A stretch of 64,000 nucleotides of DNA. Source: Halomonas llamarensis. Lineage in GTDB: Bacteria; Pseudomonadota; Gammaproteobacteria; Pseudomonadales; Halomonadaceae. Each line of letters starts with the position of its first letter. Positions within the stretch are counted from its first letter, which is position 1. The translations under genes and the position numbers were made by a program. Positions 8,485-22,124 of this stretch are shown one piece after another. The stretch covers positions 62,001 through 126,000 of the forward strand of contig NZ_JAMJPJ010000007.1 of NCBI RefSeq assembly GCF_023555005.1, read 5' to 3'. The notes under the pieces are model-generated. The model made no database searches, had not been told where the DNA came from, and worked only from the letters and a program-made list of their open reading frames with translations.

Positions 8485-10161
8485 ATGACCCACGAAAAAC
8501 GTCCCCTATACATTCCTTATGCTGGCCCGTCGCTGCTGGAGATGCCGCTGCTCAATAAGGGCAGCGCATTTTCCCAGCAGGAGCGTCTGGCGTTTAATTT
8601 GATTGGGCTCTTGCCGCAAAAGGTCGAAACGGTTGAGGACCAACTAGCACGCGCGTATCGCCAGTATCAGCAGTGTCACAGCGACCTTGAGCGCCATATT
8701 CATCTTCGCGCAATTCAAGACGACAATGAAACGCTCTACTTTCGCTTGGTTTCTCAGCACTTGGAAGAGATGCTGCCGATTATTTATACCCCCACCGTGG
8801 GCAAGGCGTGCCAAGAATTCTCCAATATCTACCGCAATCACCGGGGGCTTTTTATCGGCTACCCGGATCGCGAGCACATGGACGACATGTTGCGCAGCGC
8901 CACCAAAGACAACGTCAAAGTCATCGTGGTGACCGACGGCGAACGCATTTTGGGGTTGGGCGATCAAGGCATCGGCGGGATGGGTATTCCGATTGGTAAG
9001 CTGGCACTTTATACCGCGTGCGGGGGAATTAGCCCGGCCTATACGCTGCCGATCATGTTGGACGTGGGCACCAATAACCAAGCGCTGCTAGATGACCCTA
9101 TGTACATGGGCTGGCGCCACGAGCGGGTGGGCCAGGAAGAGTACGACGCTTTCATGGACGAGTTTGTCGCGGCGGTGAAACGTCGTTGGCCGAACGTGCT
9201 GCTGCAGTTTGAAGACTTCGCCCAAGCCAATGCGGTCCCGCTGTTAGAACGTTATCGCGACGAGCTTTGCTGTTTCAACGATGACGTGCAGGGAACGGCA
9301 TCCGTCGTGGTGGGCACCTTGATGGCGGCTTGCCAAGCGCGGGAAGAGACCCTTGCGGGTCAGCGTGTGGTATTTGTCGGCGGGGGCTCGGCCGGTTGTG
9401 GCATCGCCGAGCAAGTGGTGGTGTCGATGATGGCGGAAGGCTTAAGCGAAGCGGAAGCTCGCTCGCGTATCTACATGGTCGACCGCGAGGGGCTGATGAC
9501 CTCGGATCAAACATGGCAGCGCGATTTTCAGCGCCGTTTAGCCCACGACCCAACACTGGTGGCAGAGTGGAACGGCCAGGCGTTGGAAGAGACGATCGCG
9601 CAAATCAAGCCTACCGTGCTGGTTGGCGTGTGCGGCCAACAAGGGATTTTTACCGAAGACGTGATTCGCACCATGCACGCCGGTTGCGAGAACCCGGTCA
9701 TTATGCCGCTTTCCAACCCTACCTCCCGCGCTGAAGCGGTGCCAGAAGATGTCATCCGCTGGACGGACGGCAAGGCACTCGTGGCAACCGGTAGCCCCTT
9801 CGCGCCGGTGGTGCATAACGGCCGTACTTATCCTATCGCGCAGTGCAATAACGCCTATATCTTCCCCGGTATTGGGCTTGGCGTGCTCGCCGCTAATGCC
9901 TCGCGAGTGACGGATGAAATGCTAATGAGCGCCTCGCGTGCACTGGCGCGCGAAGCGCCGCTAGTAAAAGAGGGTAAAGGGGCGCTATTGCCGTCGCTTT
10001 CACGCATTAATGAGATCAGTAAGTCCATTGCCTTCGAAGTGGCTGCTCAAGCGCAGCAAAACGGCGTCGCATTGAAAACAAACGGCACCAAGCTGCGCGA
10101 GTCCATCGAGCGCAACTGTTGGTCGCCGGAGTACCGCGTTTATCGTCGCCGCGCGTTTTAA
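8485..10161 (+). CDS. maeA: NAD-dependent malic enzyme
   Basis: MaeA (SfcA) oxidatively decarboxylates malate to pyruvate with reduction of NAD. The malic enzyme N-terminal domain carries [17 protein letters not shown] and [24 protein letters not shown]. The NAD-binding domain has [16 protein letters not shown] and the conserved [16 protein letters not shown] and [12 protein letters not shown] blocks. From the ATG at 8485, which has GGAGAG upstream, the protein has 558 residues, close to the E. coli enzyme; an in-frame upstream start at 8401 lacks support. It is a single gene convergent with aconitase, fitting a role at the anaplerotic node. Confidence 0.93.
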   Translation: MTHEKRPLYIPYAGPSLLEMPLLNKGSAFSQQERLAFNLIGLLPQKVETVEDQLARAYRQYQQCHSDLERHIHLRAIQDDNETLYFRLVSQHLEEMLPIIYTPTVGKACQEFSNIYRNHRGLFIGYPDREHMDDMLRSATKDNVKVIVVTDGERILGLGDQGIGGMGIPIGKLALYTACGGISPAYTLPIMLDVGTNNQALLDDPMYMGWRHERVGQEEYDAFMDEFVAAVKRRWPNVLLQFEDFAQANAVPLLERYRDELCCFNDDVQGTASVVVGTLMAACQAREETLAGQRVVFVGGGSAGCGIAEQVVVSMMAEGLSEAEARSRIYMVDREGLMTSDQTWQRDFQRRLAHDPTLVAEWNGQALEETIAQIKPTVLVGVCGQQGIFTEDVIRTMHAGCENPVIMPLSNPTSRAEAVPEDVIRWTDGKALVATGSPFAPVVHNGRTYPIAQCNNAYIFPGIGLGVLAANASRVTDEMLMSASRALAREAPLVKEGKGALLPSLSRINEISKSIAFEVAAQAQQNGVALKTNGTKLRESIERNCWSPEYRVYRRRAF

Positions 10162-10169
10162 TCTCAAAC

Positions 10170-10197
10170 AAAAAAAGCCCCCACCGTAGTGGGGGCT
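10170..10197 (-). terminator. intrinsic terminator after acnA
   Basis: AGCCCCCAC (10176-10184) and GTGGGGGCT (10189-10197) form a perfect 9-bp stem with a 4-nt loop. The T-run lies on the minus-strand side, so it mainly terminates acnA; it may also stop the malic enzyme transcript. Confidence 0.88.
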
Positions 10198-10225
10198 GCA
10201 AGCATTGGACCGGTCGGTTACCCGA

Positions 10226-12982
<2,757 letters not shown>

Positions 12983-13121
12983 AGGTTTCTCCTTTTAGCG
13001 ATTCAGCTTAGCAGCCGTTTCGCAGAGCGACGATCTGTGTCTTTTTTACTGCTTGTTCTTTTAATGCCCCAGCAATAGCTTTTTCAATACACTAATAACA
13101 CATGGGTGTGTGGATAAATAA

Positions 13122-14210
<1,089 letters not shown>

Positions 14211-14233
14211 GGGCACCGCTATCACTCAAGCAC

Positions 14234-14752
14234 TCACGGTGAGGAGCAGTCGTAAGGCTGCTCCTTGGCTCGTAAACGACCGAGCTGGCTAAGTACGAGT
14301 TCACTTCCCTTCTCAGCCTTACCCGGGCACACAAAAAAGCGCCCGTTATAACCGCTGTTATGCCCCAGCGGAGTGAATTTAATGCGCTTCCAATTTCTGC
14401 TATAGGTGATTTTGGCCCTTTGCGTGGCAGGAAATACCCGCACGATATCATCGGCATCGAGGCTCTTCTGCTTATCTCCCGCGACCACGAGAATCGGGCC
14501 GCTCCATTGTTTAGTACATGTTTTTCGCTCAGCGTCCGTCGGGCAAACCGTGACCTCTATGCGTTGCGTAATCGCCGTATTGCGGGCAAATGCCAGCGTA
14601 CTCTGTAGCTGGTTAACTGCCGCGCTGCGGACGTTGCGCTCGCCAAAGGCGAGAAAGCTGGGCATGGCGAGCGTCGCCATAATGCCCACGAGCAAGATGA
14701 CCACCAGTAACTCCAGCAGGGTAAATCCTCGGGGTGGGTGTTCCACAGGCAA
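14234..14752 (-). CDS. FimT/GspH-family pseudopilin
   Basis: The N-terminus has the class III prepilin signal: a short leader ending in Gly9, then FTLLELLVVILLVGIMATLAMPSF with Glu at mature position 5. The rest fits the GspH/FimT family (AFARNTAITQRIEVTVCPT and a Cys pair near the C-terminus), whose members act as minor pilins, some of them binding DNA during transformation. The length of 172 residues is normal. It is a single gene, convergent with trxB, and lies 13 kb from the other minor pilin genes. Confidence 0.83.
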   Translation of the reverse strand: MPVEHPPRGFTLLELLVVILLVGIMATLAMPSFLAFGERNVRSAAVNQLQSTLAFARNTAITQRIEVTVCPTDAERKTCTKQWSGPILVVAGDKQKSLDADDIVRVFPATQRAKITYSRNWKRIKFTPLGHNSGYNGRFFVCPGKAEKGSELVLSQLGRLRAKEQPYDCSSP

Positions 14753-14892
14753 GCCTCCCTGGCCGTGATGAATGCTGCTTGACCCGCCTGGCTACGCGGT
14801 TATGCTCAAGGTCGGCGGCCAGACGGAGGTATGCTACCTATCAAGCTAGACGATGCTGGCCAACGTTATGTAAGCCAAAACGGACAAAACGT

Positions 14893-15984
14893 GTGAGCAA
14901 TTTCTTAATTATTGGCGGCGGGGTCATCGGCATGATGACGGCGCTTCAGTTGGCGGATGCCGGTCAGCGAGTCACACTGGTCGAGCGCGGTGAGTGTGGG
15001 CAAGAGGCTTCCTGGGCCGGCGGTGGTATTGTGTCGCCGCTTTATCCATGGCGCTACGCTACGCCCATTTCACAGCTGTCGCGCTGGTCAGAAGGTGCTT
15101 ACCCCGCGCTTTCTCTGCGCCTATTGGAAGAGACGGGCATCGACCCAGAATATCGCCAAAAAGGGCTTTTATACCTTAACGTTGACGACGAGGCGAGAGC
15201 CCTTGCCTGGGCGCGCACCATGGGTAAGCCGCTTAAGCGCGTCGGTAGCGACTTTGTAGCCGAGAAAGAGCCGCAAGCGGCACCCAGTGACAGAGCTCTA
15301 TGGATGCCAACACTCGGCAGCATACGCAACCCGCGCTTGGCTCAGGCGCTAAAAGCGCGCCTGAGCGCGATGCCTGAGGTCACCTTGCGCGAAGGGTGCG
15401 AGGTGCAGCGTTTTATACGCCAAGGAAACACCGTTAACGGCGTTGAAACTGCACAAGGGCCACTTTACGGCGAACACGTGATTGTCTGCGGCGGCGCGTG
15501 GGCGGCGGGGCTTCTGGCAACGTTAGAGGTAATCCTCCCGGTCAAGCCAGTTAAAGGACAGATGATTGCCTTTCAAACACCGCCGGGGCTGGTCAACCGG
15601 GTGATACTGAAAGATGGGCGCTACGTGATTCCCCGTGCCGATGGGGTAGTGCTGGCTGGTTCGACTTTGGAGGACGTCGGCTTTGATAAAACCATCGACG
15701 CTGAAGCGCTGGCACTATTGAAGCAGAGCGCGGAAGCCATCGTGCCCGCCTTGGCAGGTTACCCGGTGGCGCACCACTGGGCGGGGTTGCGTCCCGGCTC
15801 GCCCGATGGTACGCCGTTTATCGGCCTGGTACCGGGTTTTGAGCGGCTCTACGTCAACGCCGGGCATTTTCGCAATGGCTTGGTGTTAGCGCCAGCCTCC
15901 ACGCACTTACTGGTGGATAAGTTGCTGGGGCGTGAGGCGCTGATTGACCCGTCGCCATACCGGCTGGAAGGGCGTTTGTCCTAA
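14893..15984 (+). CDS. FAD-dependent glycine/D-amino-acid oxidase, ThiO-like
   Basis: This is a DAO-family flavoprotein, most like glycine oxidase ThiO, which makes the imine used for the thiamine thiazole ring. The dinucleotide-binding motif LIIGGGVIGMMTALQLADAG is directly at the N-terminus, followed by ASWAGGGIVSPLYPWRY. C-terminal family blocks are HWAGLRPGSPDGTPFIG and NAGHFRNGLVLAP. I use the GTG at 14893, which puts the FAD motif at residue 6 and gives 363 residues. The open frame extends upstream to 14734 but that extension has no homology and overlaps the fimT gene. No other thi gene is adjacent, so another D-amino acid substrate is possible. Confidence 0.8.
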   Translation: MSNFLIIGGGVIGMMTALQLADAGQRVTLVERGECGQEASWAGGGIVSPLYPWRYATPISQLSRWSEGAYPALSLRLLEETGIDPEYRQKGLLYLNVDDEARALAWARTMGKPLKRVGSDFVAEKEPQAAPSDRALWMPTLGSIRNPRLAQALKARLSAMPEVTLREGCEVQRFIRQGNTVNGVETAQGPLYGEHVIVCGGAWAAGLLATLEVILPVKPVKGQMIAFQTPPGLVNRVILKDGRYVIPRADGVVLAGSTLEDVGFDKTIDAEALALLKQSAEAIVPALAGYPVAHHWAGLRPGSPDGTPFIGLVPGFERLYVNAGHFRNGLVLAPASTHLLVDKLLGREALIDPSPYRLEGRLS

Positions 15985-15995
15985 GTCGGCTCGAT

Positions 15996-16301
15996 TTAGT
16001 CGCGCTTGTTGGAGTCCTCATGTTTCTTTTGGCTTTCGGTAATGTCATCGCGCTGCTCTTGGAGAAAGCGGTCGCGGTGGGCACTTGAGCAGAACCACTG
16101 TTTTTGTTCGCGCAGGGCGTCTTGTTCTGGCACATGAACGTCGCACCACTGGCAGCGCACCATCTGGCCGCCATCGCGGCGTTCGGGTTTCTGCTCCAGC
16201 GCTTCGCGGTCAATCTTCCATTCGCGGTACATGCCATAAAGTTTGAGGCCGGCAAAAAACAGCACGGCGAAAATAATGAAACGAATGATCAATAGGTTCA
16301 T
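15996..16301 (-). CDS. PP0621-family membrane-anchored zinc-ribbon-like protein
   Basis: This 101-residue protein has one N-terminal membrane helix (LLIIRFIIFAVLFFAGLKLY), a basic linker and a small Cys/His module: CQWCDVHVPEQDA followed by WFCSSAHRDRFL. That arrangement is typical of the PP0621 family, often encoded near pilin or pseudopilin genes in gammaproteobacteria; a fimT gene lies about 1.2 kb away. Function is unknown. The C-terminal tail is strongly charged. Confidence 0.75.
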   Translation of the reverse strand: MNLLIIRFIIFAVLFFAGLKLYGMYREWKIDREALEQKPERRDGGQMVRCQWCDVHVPEQDALREQKQWFCSSAHRDRFLQEQRDDITESQKKHEDSNKRD

Positions 16302-16417
16302 CCTTTAAAACTCCCAGGGGTGTTAGTGCGACCTTTGCCAGCCGCTGGCCCTTGCGGGACAATAGGGTGAGTAACGCGTCACTGCGATTTCACGATTCTC
16401 AAGAGATTTGAACGCCC

Positions 16418-18052
16418 ATGCAAGACTTAACGCTGGTCATGGCTCAACTCGACCCTTTGGTCGGAGATATTCCCGGCAACGCTGCCCGCGCGATTGAAGC
16501 GGTGCGCGAGGCGCGTATTGAGCACGGCGCCGATATTGTTGTCTTTCCGGAACTGTTTCTTTCTGGCTATCCGCCGGAGGATTTACTGCTGCGCCCGTCG
16601 ATGGAGACGCGTTTGCGCGAAGCTCGTGCGACGATGGCGGAAAAAATTGCCCGCGATGTGCTGGTGATTATCGGCTACCCCGGCGTGCGCGAAGGGCGCT
16701 GTTATAACCTCGCCGGCGTTTTGTATAACGGCCGGTGGGAAGCCGAGTACGCCAAGCAAGCACTGCCGAATTATCAAGTCTTCGATGAGCAGCGCTACTT
16801 CACGCCGGGCACTGAGCCGTTGGTTTACGAGCACAAGGGCGCGAAGCTGGGGCTTTTGATCTGTGAGGATCTGTGGGAGGGCGCACCGGTTAACGCCGCT
16901 TGCGACGCTGGTGCGGAGCTGCTCATCAGCCTCAACGCCTCGCCCTATCATCACGATAAGCCCGCTGAACGGCTGCGTTTACTTGAAGCGCGTGCTAAAG
17001 ACGTGCAAAAGCCGATTGTCTACGTCAATACCATTGGCGGCCAGGACGAGCTAGTGTTTGACGGTGGTTCATGCTGCGTGGATGCCCAGGGCGAGCTCAG
17101 CGTGTTGGCGCCGTATTGGCAAGCGGGTTTGATGCCCGTGCAATTTCTGCAGCAAAGCGCTTCGGCTTGGGTGCCGGAGCCCGGCGAGATTGAACCAGAG
17201 GTTGAGCCAGAGGAAAGCCTTTACTGCGCATTGGTGACGGGCCTTCGCGACTACGTCAATAAAAGCGGTTTTAAAGGTGTGGTGCTCGGGCTTTCCGGCG
17301 GGATTGATTCGGCGCTGTCGCTGGCAATTGCCGTTGATGCCCTCGGCCCGCAGCGGGTGCAGGCGGTGATGATGCCGTATCACTACACCGCTGATATTTC
17401 CAAACAGGATGCCGCCGAACAGGCCAAGATGCTGGGGGTCGAGTACGAGATCATGCCCATTGAGCCGATGGTGGACGCCTTTATGAGCACGCTGGCGGAA
17501 AGCTTTGCTGGCACCGAACGGGATACTACGGAAGAAAACCTGCAGTCGCGCTGCCGTGGTGTGCTGCTGATGGCGATCTCCAATAAGAAGGGGCTGATGG
17601 TGCTCACTACCGGCAACAAGAGCGAGATGGCGGTGGGCTACGCCACGCTCTACGGCGATATGGTGGGCGGCTACAATGCGCTTAAAGACGTCTACAAGAC
17701 GTGGGTGTACCGCTTGGCCCGCTGGCGCAATACCGAGTCGCCCGCAGTGCCCGAACGGGTCATTGAACGCCCCCCAAGCGCGGAACTGGCGCCCGATCAG
17801 CAGGATAGCGACTCGTTGCCCGACTACGACACGCTGGACGCTATTTTGGTGCGCTATATTGAAGGCGATATGAGTGCAGAAGCGATGATTGAGGCGGGCT
17901 TTAAGCGCGACGACGTGTACCAGATCGTCAAGCTCGTTGACCGTTGCGAGTACAAACGTCGCCAAGCGCCGGTTGGCGTGCGCGTCACCCCGCGTGGCTT
18001 TGGGCGTGATCGCCGTTATCCGATCGTCAATGGCTGGCAGCCGGGAGAGTAA
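16418..18052 (+). CDS. nadE: glutamine-dependent NAD(+) synthetase
   Basis: NadE amidates deamido-NAD to NAD using ammonia released from glutamine. The N-terminal nitrilase-fold glutaminase domain (about residues 1-250) has the catalytic triad context: Glu in VVFPELFLSGYPPEDL, Lys in YAKQALPNYQVFDE and Cys in LLICEDLWEG. The C-terminal synthetase has the P-loop SGGIDS at 293-298 and TTGNKSEMAVGYATLYGDMVGG. The length of 544 residues fits the two-domain enzyme. It is a single gene with a clear terminator. Confidence 0.95.
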   Translation: MQDLTLVMAQLDPLVGDIPGNAARAIEAVREARIEHGADIVVFPELFLSGYPPEDLLLRPSMETRLREARATMAEKIARDVLVIIGYPGVREGRCYNLAGVLYNGRWEAEYAKQALPNYQVFDEQRYFTPGTEPLVYEHKGAKLGLLICEDLWEGAPVNAACDAGAELLISLNASPYHHDKPAERLRLLEARAKDVQKPIVYVNTIGGQDELVFDGGSCCVDAQGELSVLAPYWQAGLMPVQFLQQSASAWVPEPGEIEPEVEPEESLYCALVTGLRDYVNKSGFKGVVLGLSGGIDSALSLAIAVDALGPQRVQAVMMPYHYTADISKQDAAEQAKMLGVEYEIMPIEPMVDAFMSTLAESFAGTERDTTEENLQSRCRGVLLMAISNKKGLMVLTTGNKSEMAVGYATLYGDMVGGYNALKDVYKTWVYRLARWRNTESPAVPERVIERPPSAELAPDQQDSDSLPDYDTLDAILVRYIEGDMSAEAMIEAGFKRDDVYQIVKLVDRCEYKRRQAPVGVRVTPRGFGRDRRYPIVNGWQPGE

Positions 18053-18114
18053 CCCGCCTACCGTTGCGACGTCAGTGTGGGTAGCGATGAGTCGATAAAG
18101 CCAGTAACGCAAAC

Positions 18115-18140
18115 GCCGCCTTAAAAAAGGCGGCTTTTTT
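18115..18140 (+). terminator. intrinsic terminator after nadE
   Basis: GCCGCCTT (18115-18122) and AAGGCGGC (18127-18134) form a perfect 8-bp stem with a 4-nt loop, followed by six T. The chemotaxis receptor gene ends about 60 bp further on the other strand, so it could serve both. Confidence 0.92.
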
Positions 18141-18200
18141 GGCTTTAGTCCGTTATCAGCGCGATACAGTGAGCGTATCTACTAAGATTAGCTTAGACAC

Positions 18201-19907
18201 CTAGAAGCTTTCCCACTCGGGCTCGTCTTGTTGAGATTTGCGCACCACAGGAGCGGGGGTTGAGCGCTCGCTGCGTGGCGCACTTGACGTGCTGGCAATC
18301 GTCGGCTGAGGGCGTTCGTTACTTGCGTGAGGAAGTTTGAACTGTGACATGGCGTCGATGAGGCGGTGCGCGTTTTGGCGCAGATTATTGGCAGACTTGG
18401 CACTTTCTTGCACCAGCCCGGCATTTTGCTGGGTGACTTGATCCATCTCGGTCACCGCTTGTCCAACTTCCTGCACCCCGTCACTTTGTTCGGCGCTGGC
18501 GTTGCTAATTTCTTGCATGATGCTCGTCACGCGCGAAATCGCCGAGACTATCTCTTCGGTCGATTTGCTCGCCTCTTCGGCGCGTGCATTGCCGTGATTA
18601 ACGCGGTCGAGATTGCTGGAAATCAGCGTGTTGATTTCTCGAGCGGCATCGGCGCTGCGCTGTGCAAGCTTGCGTACTTCTTCAGCCACTACCGCAAAGC
18701 CACGGCCGTGTTCACCGGCACGAGCCGCTTCCACGGAAGCGTTCAGCGCCAAGATGTTGGTCTGGAAGGCAATGGAGTCGATGGTGGAAATGATGCCAGC
18801 GATTTCCTGTGAACTCTGGTTTAGCTCGTTCATGGTTGCCACGACTTGATGCACCGCTTCTCCGCCTTGCTTGGCTGTGCTGGAAGCGCTGGAGGCTTCT
18901 TGACTTGCTTGGGCGGAGTTATCGGCGTTTTGTTTGACGGTGCTGTTGAGCTGTTCCATCGCCGAGGCGGTTTCAGCCAGTGCGCTGGCTTGCTGCTCGG
19001 TGCGCGCAGAAAGATCGTTGTTGCCTTCGGCAATTTGCTCGCTGTTAGTCGCGACCGCTTCAGCAGAGGCACGCACCTGCGCTACAATGCCTTGCAGCTC
19101 ACGGGCCATCTCGACCTGTGCGGCCATGATGCTGCGCTTGTCGCCCTTCTTTAGGTGCCCTTGAGTGGTTAGCTCACCGCGACCAACGGCTTCGGCAAAG
19201 GCTTTGACTTCGTAGGGTTCGGCGCCAAGCTCTCGTAGCAGTTGGCGTGAGAGGAACCATGCGATAAGGACGCCGATCAGTAGAGCGACGAGAGTCGAGA
19301 TCAACATCTTTATCTGAAAACCGGAAGCCGTGTCGCGTGCGCTGGCGGTGGTCGCGTTATTGATCTTTTCCTGTAAATCAATGTACTGGTTAATGCGGTT
19401 TAACCACTCAGCATAGGCTGGGCCTGCTTGTTCAAGAAGTAGAGTGCGTGCCCTCTCGATATTGCCGGATTCGCGAGCGTTAAGTACCTCTTGGGTAAGC
19501 GCAAGCGCGGTTTGTTGCTGTGCGTTGATGCTATCAATAATCTGCTCCCCCTGCTCACTCGCGGCATATTCGGAGATTACGCCCTGCATGCCCGAAGTTG
19601 CTTCGACGTAATTATTGCTCAGGCGCTGCATCAAGTTCTTAAGCGCACGGACCTCACTTTCATCTTGGGTTAGGACGATATCGCGAAGGGCGATGGCACG
19701 GTCGTGGACGCTGCCGCGCCAATCCACCGCAAAACTCTGTTTCTCACCGTTAACATCGTTGATGGTGGTTAGGTCACGATCAATCTGGTTAACTTCGTAG
19801 ATACCTTCGGCAGCAATAATGACGAGTAAGGCAAGAAGGATGGCAAAGCCAATGGTGAGGCGGGTACCAATTCGGGCTTTTGCGAGGCGGGCATACAGCG
19901 AAGACAT
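18201..19907 (-). CDS. methyl-accepting chemotaxis receptor
   Basis: This is a transmembrane chemoreceptor of 568 residues. A first membrane helix at about 17-36 and a second at about 205-226 bracket a helical ligand-binding domain of the four-helix-bundle type. A HAMP domain and the long methyl-accepting coiled coil follow, with the signalling hairpin tip [43 protein letters not shown]. The protein ends in EWESF, close to the xWxxF pentapeptide by which CheR and CheB dock to high-abundance receptors, so it is probably fully adaptation-competent. The ligand cannot be read from the sequence. Confidence 0.93.
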   Translation of the reverse strand: MSSLYARLAKARIGTRLTIGFAILLALLVIIAAEGIYEVNQIDRDLTTINDVNGEKQSFAVDWRGSVHDRAIALRDIVLTQDESEVRALKNLMQRLSNNYVEATSGMQGVISEYAASEQGEQIIDSINAQQQTALALTQEVLNARESGNIERARTLLLEQAGPAYAEWLNRINQYIDLQEKINNATTASARDTASGFQIKMLISTLVALLIGVLIAWFLSRQLLRELGAEPYEVKAFAEAVGRGELTTQGHLKKGDKRSIMAAQVEMARELQGIVAQVRASAEAVATNSEQIAEGNNDLSARTEQQASALAETASAMEQLNSTVKQNADNSAQASQEASSASSTAKQGGEAVHQVVATMNELNQSSQEIAGIISTIDSIAFQTNILALNASVEAARAGEHGRGFAVVAEEVRKLAQRSADAAREINTLISSNLDRVNHGNARAEEASKSTEEIVSAISRVTSIMQEISNASAEQSDGVQEVGQAVTEMDQVTQQNAGLVQESAKSANNLRQNAHRLIDAMSQFKLPHASNERPQPTIASTSSAPRSERSTPAPVVRKSQQDEPEWESF

Positions 19908-20075
19908 GCATTCTCCTTAAGGCACCGTTAATATGCTTGATAATGTGTGTGCGCAGATATTAGCCCTAAGTATGAGTTTTGTACAACTATTGAGGCGTTT
20001 TCTTTTTTATACTCCTTATTGGTGCATAGAAAAATATTATTTATCAGTTATTTAGGAACTTTTCCTGGTAACGAT

Positions 20076-20099
20076 AAAAAACCACGCCGAAGCGTGGTT
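20076..20099 (-). terminator. intrinsic terminator after bamD
   Basis: AACCACGC (20080-20087) pairs with GCGTGGTT (20092-20099) across a 4-nt loop; on the minus strand the stem is followed by a T-run. It lies about 40 bp beyond the bamD stop. Confidence 0.85.
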
Positions 20100-20139
20100 T
20101 AAGTGGTTAGTTCATCTGTATAGCTTATAAAGATCTTGT

Positions 20140-20946
20140 CTAATGATGCTTGGGTTGAAACTCACCGCCGTTAAGTTGCTCGTGATCGGGAGCGTTTTCC
20201 CGCAACACGGCAAGCACTTCTTGTACACGGTCATTCATTCCGAGGCCCATATAGCCCTCTACCATGGTAGCGAGGGCATCGTGAGAGGCGTTGGACTCGG
20301 GATAGTTCTCAATCACCCAACGGCCGCGTTCCACCGCCGCCACATAGGCCCCGCGACGCAGGTAGTAATCGGCGACGTGCAGTTCGTGGCGGGCGAGAAT
20401 TTCGCGCAAGTAGATAATACGCTGCTGAGCATCGGCGGCGTATTCGCTACTGGGGTAGCGCTGGATGAGCTCGCGGAAATCGTTGTAAGCATCGCGGGTC
20501 GCACCCAGATCGCGTTTGGAAATGTCGATTAAACGCAGGCGCTCAAGGCTAAAGCGACCCGCCTGCCAAGCGGCAAGGCCGCGCAGATAGTAGGCGTAAT
20601 CTACTTGCGGGTGATCGGGGTGCAAGCGAATAAAGCGGCTTGCCGCTGCCCGTGCCTCTTCCCAGTTATCGTTTTCATAGTAAGCGTAAACCAGCTCAAG
20701 CTGCGCTTGTTCGGCGTGAGCGCCAAAGGGAAAGCGAGTGTCAAGCGCTTCCAAGCGTTCAATGGCGGTCGGGTAAAGACTGCTGTCTAGCGCAGCGCGG
20801 GCGCTCTCATATAGCTCCCGTTCTGCGACATCAGCATATTTACCCTCGTCAACGGAGTCGGTTGAGCCGTTGCTGGCGCAGCCTGTTAATAGGGCCAGAC
20901 TTAAGGTAAGTGCGCCAAAATAGGTCGCAGCAGAAAAAACGCGCAT
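20140..20946 (-). CDS. bamD: outer membrane assembly lipoprotein BamD
   Basis: BamD is the essential lipoprotein of the BAM complex that folds beta-barrel proteins into the outer membrane. The lipoprotein signal ends in the lipobox LLTGC with Cys23. The remainder is TPR-like helical repeats (YESARAALDSSLYPTAIERLEALDTRFPFGAHAEQAQLELVYAYYENDNWEEA), the family signature. The length of 268 residues is typical. It is divergent from rluD, a common gammaproteobacterial arrangement. Confidence 0.93.
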   Translation of the reverse strand: MRVFSAATYFGALTLSLALLTGCASNGSTDSVDEGKYADVAERELYESARAALDSSLYPTAIERLEALDTRFPFGAHAEQAQLELVYAYYENDNWEEARAAASRFIRLHPDHPQVDYAYYLRGLAAWQAGRFSLERLRLIDISKRDLGATRDAYNDFRELIQRYPSSEYAADAQQRIIYLREILARHELHVADYYLRRGAYVAAVERGRWVIENYPESNASHDALATMVEGYMGLGMNDRVQEVLAVLRENAPDHEQLNGGEFQPKHH

Positions 20947-21071
20947 GGAGATCCTCGTGACAATCCAGCCAATCGCCGAAAAGCGATAGCGGCCATGTTA
21001 GAATGAGTTGTTGATAGCCCACTATAAATCACCTCAGCGCAAAACGCAGGCGTAAAGCCATTGTTGTTAAC

Positions 21072-21119
21072 AACGTCGTTAAGAACGTTGCTAAAAACGT
21101 TGCTAAAAACGTTGTCGAA
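21072..21119 (+). repeat. four 12-bp tandem repeats upstream of rluD
   Basis: Four adjacent 12-bp units lie 26 bp before the rluD start: AACGTCGTTAAG, AACGTTGCTAAA twice, and AACGTTGTCGAA. They fall in the bamD-rluD divergent region, probably in the rluD leader. Confidence 0.75.
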
Positions 21120-21145
21120 AACTGAGGTGCGTTAAAGGAACCTTT

Positions 21146-22105
21146 ATGCCCCGTACTGTTGAAGCCACGCAGCGGGTACCGGCAACCCTTGTCGGCGCGC
21201 GTTTAGACCAAGCAGCGGCTGAGCTGTTCAGCGACTACTCGCGTGAGCGTTTGAAAGCGTGGATCAACGCTGGCGAACTCACCGTCGATGGCGCCCATGT
21301 TAAGCCTAAAACCAAGCTTTATGGCGATGAAACGTTAGACCTCTGCGCCACGCTGGAAGAAGAAGGACGTTTTGAGCCGCAGGCGATAGCACTGGACGTG
21401 GTGTTTGAAGATGACGCCGTGATGGTGATCAATAAGCCCGCTGGCATGGTCGTTCACCCGGCGGCGGGCAATCCCGATGGCACGCTGCTCAACGCGCTGC
21501 TGTACTACCATCCAGCAATCGCCCAGCTGCCGCGGTCCGGTATCGTTCACCGCCTGGATAAAGACACCACGGGGCTGATGATGGTGGCGAAAACGCTGCC
21601 AGCGCAAACCGCGCTGGTTGAGCAGCTGCAAGCGCGCACGGTCTCACGCCAGTATGACGCTGTGGTGATCGGCACGCCGGTGGCGGGCGGCACCGTTGAC
21701 GCGCCGATTGGCCGCCACCCGAAGGATCGCAAACGCCAAGCCGTGAATGCCTCGGGTAAACCGGCGGTGACGCACTTTCGCGTGGTGGAGCGCTTTCGTG
21801 CCCACACGCACGTGCGCTGCAAGCTAGAAACCGGGCGCACCCACCAGATTCGCGTTCACATGGCGCATGCACGCTACCCGCTGATTGGCGACCCGGTCTA
21901 TGGCGGGCGGCCCAAACTGCCACCGGGAGCTGCCGAGCCGCTAAAAGAGATCCTGCGCGAATTTCCGCGACAGGCGTTGCACGCGCGCAAGCTCTCCTTT
22001 GTTCACCCGCACACCGAGCAGACCATGACCTTCCGTGCGCCGCTGCCAGATGATCTGTTAATGTTGCTGGATTACCTGCGCGAAGATCACGCGACCATGC
22101 GTTAA
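21146..22105 (+). CDS. rluD: 23S rRNA pseudouridine synthase RluD
   Basis: RluD makes pseudouridines in helix 69 of 23S rRNA (positions 1911, 1915 and 1917 in E. coli). An N-terminal S4 domain (GARLDQAAAELFSDYSRERLKAWINAGELTVDG) precedes the catalytic domain. D138 in HRLDKDTTGLMMVAKT is the catalytic Asp, and ETGRTHQIRVHMAHARYPLIGDPVYGG is the second family block. The length is 319 residues. The start has AAGGAACC upstream. It is followed 19 bp later by pgeF. Confidence 0.94.
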   Translation: MPRTVEATQRVPATLVGARLDQAAAELFSDYSRERLKAWINAGELTVDGAHVKPKTKLYGDETLDLCATLEEEGRFEPQAIALDVVFEDDAVMVINKPAGMVVHPAAGNPDGTLLNALLYYHPAIAQLPRSGIVHRLDKDTTGLMMVAKTLPAQTALVEQLQARTVSRQYDAVVIGTPVAGGTVDAPIGRHPKDRKRQAVNASGKPAVTHFRVVERFRAHTHVRCKLETGRTHQIRVHMAHARYPLIGDPVYGGRPKLPPGAAEPLKEILREFPRQALHARKLSFVHPHTEQTMTFRAPLPDDLLMLLDYLREDHATMR

Positions 22106-22124
22106 AACGCCTGAAGGAGCTGTC

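Noticed and set aside
17069-18112. Long minus-strand frame opposite nadE (347 codons)
   Set aside because: It is fully antisense to a certain gene and contains no recognisable motif; it is a third-position GC artefact.
21072-21119. CRISPR array
   Set aside because: The units are 12 bp, directly adjacent without spacers, and only four in number; no cas genes are present.
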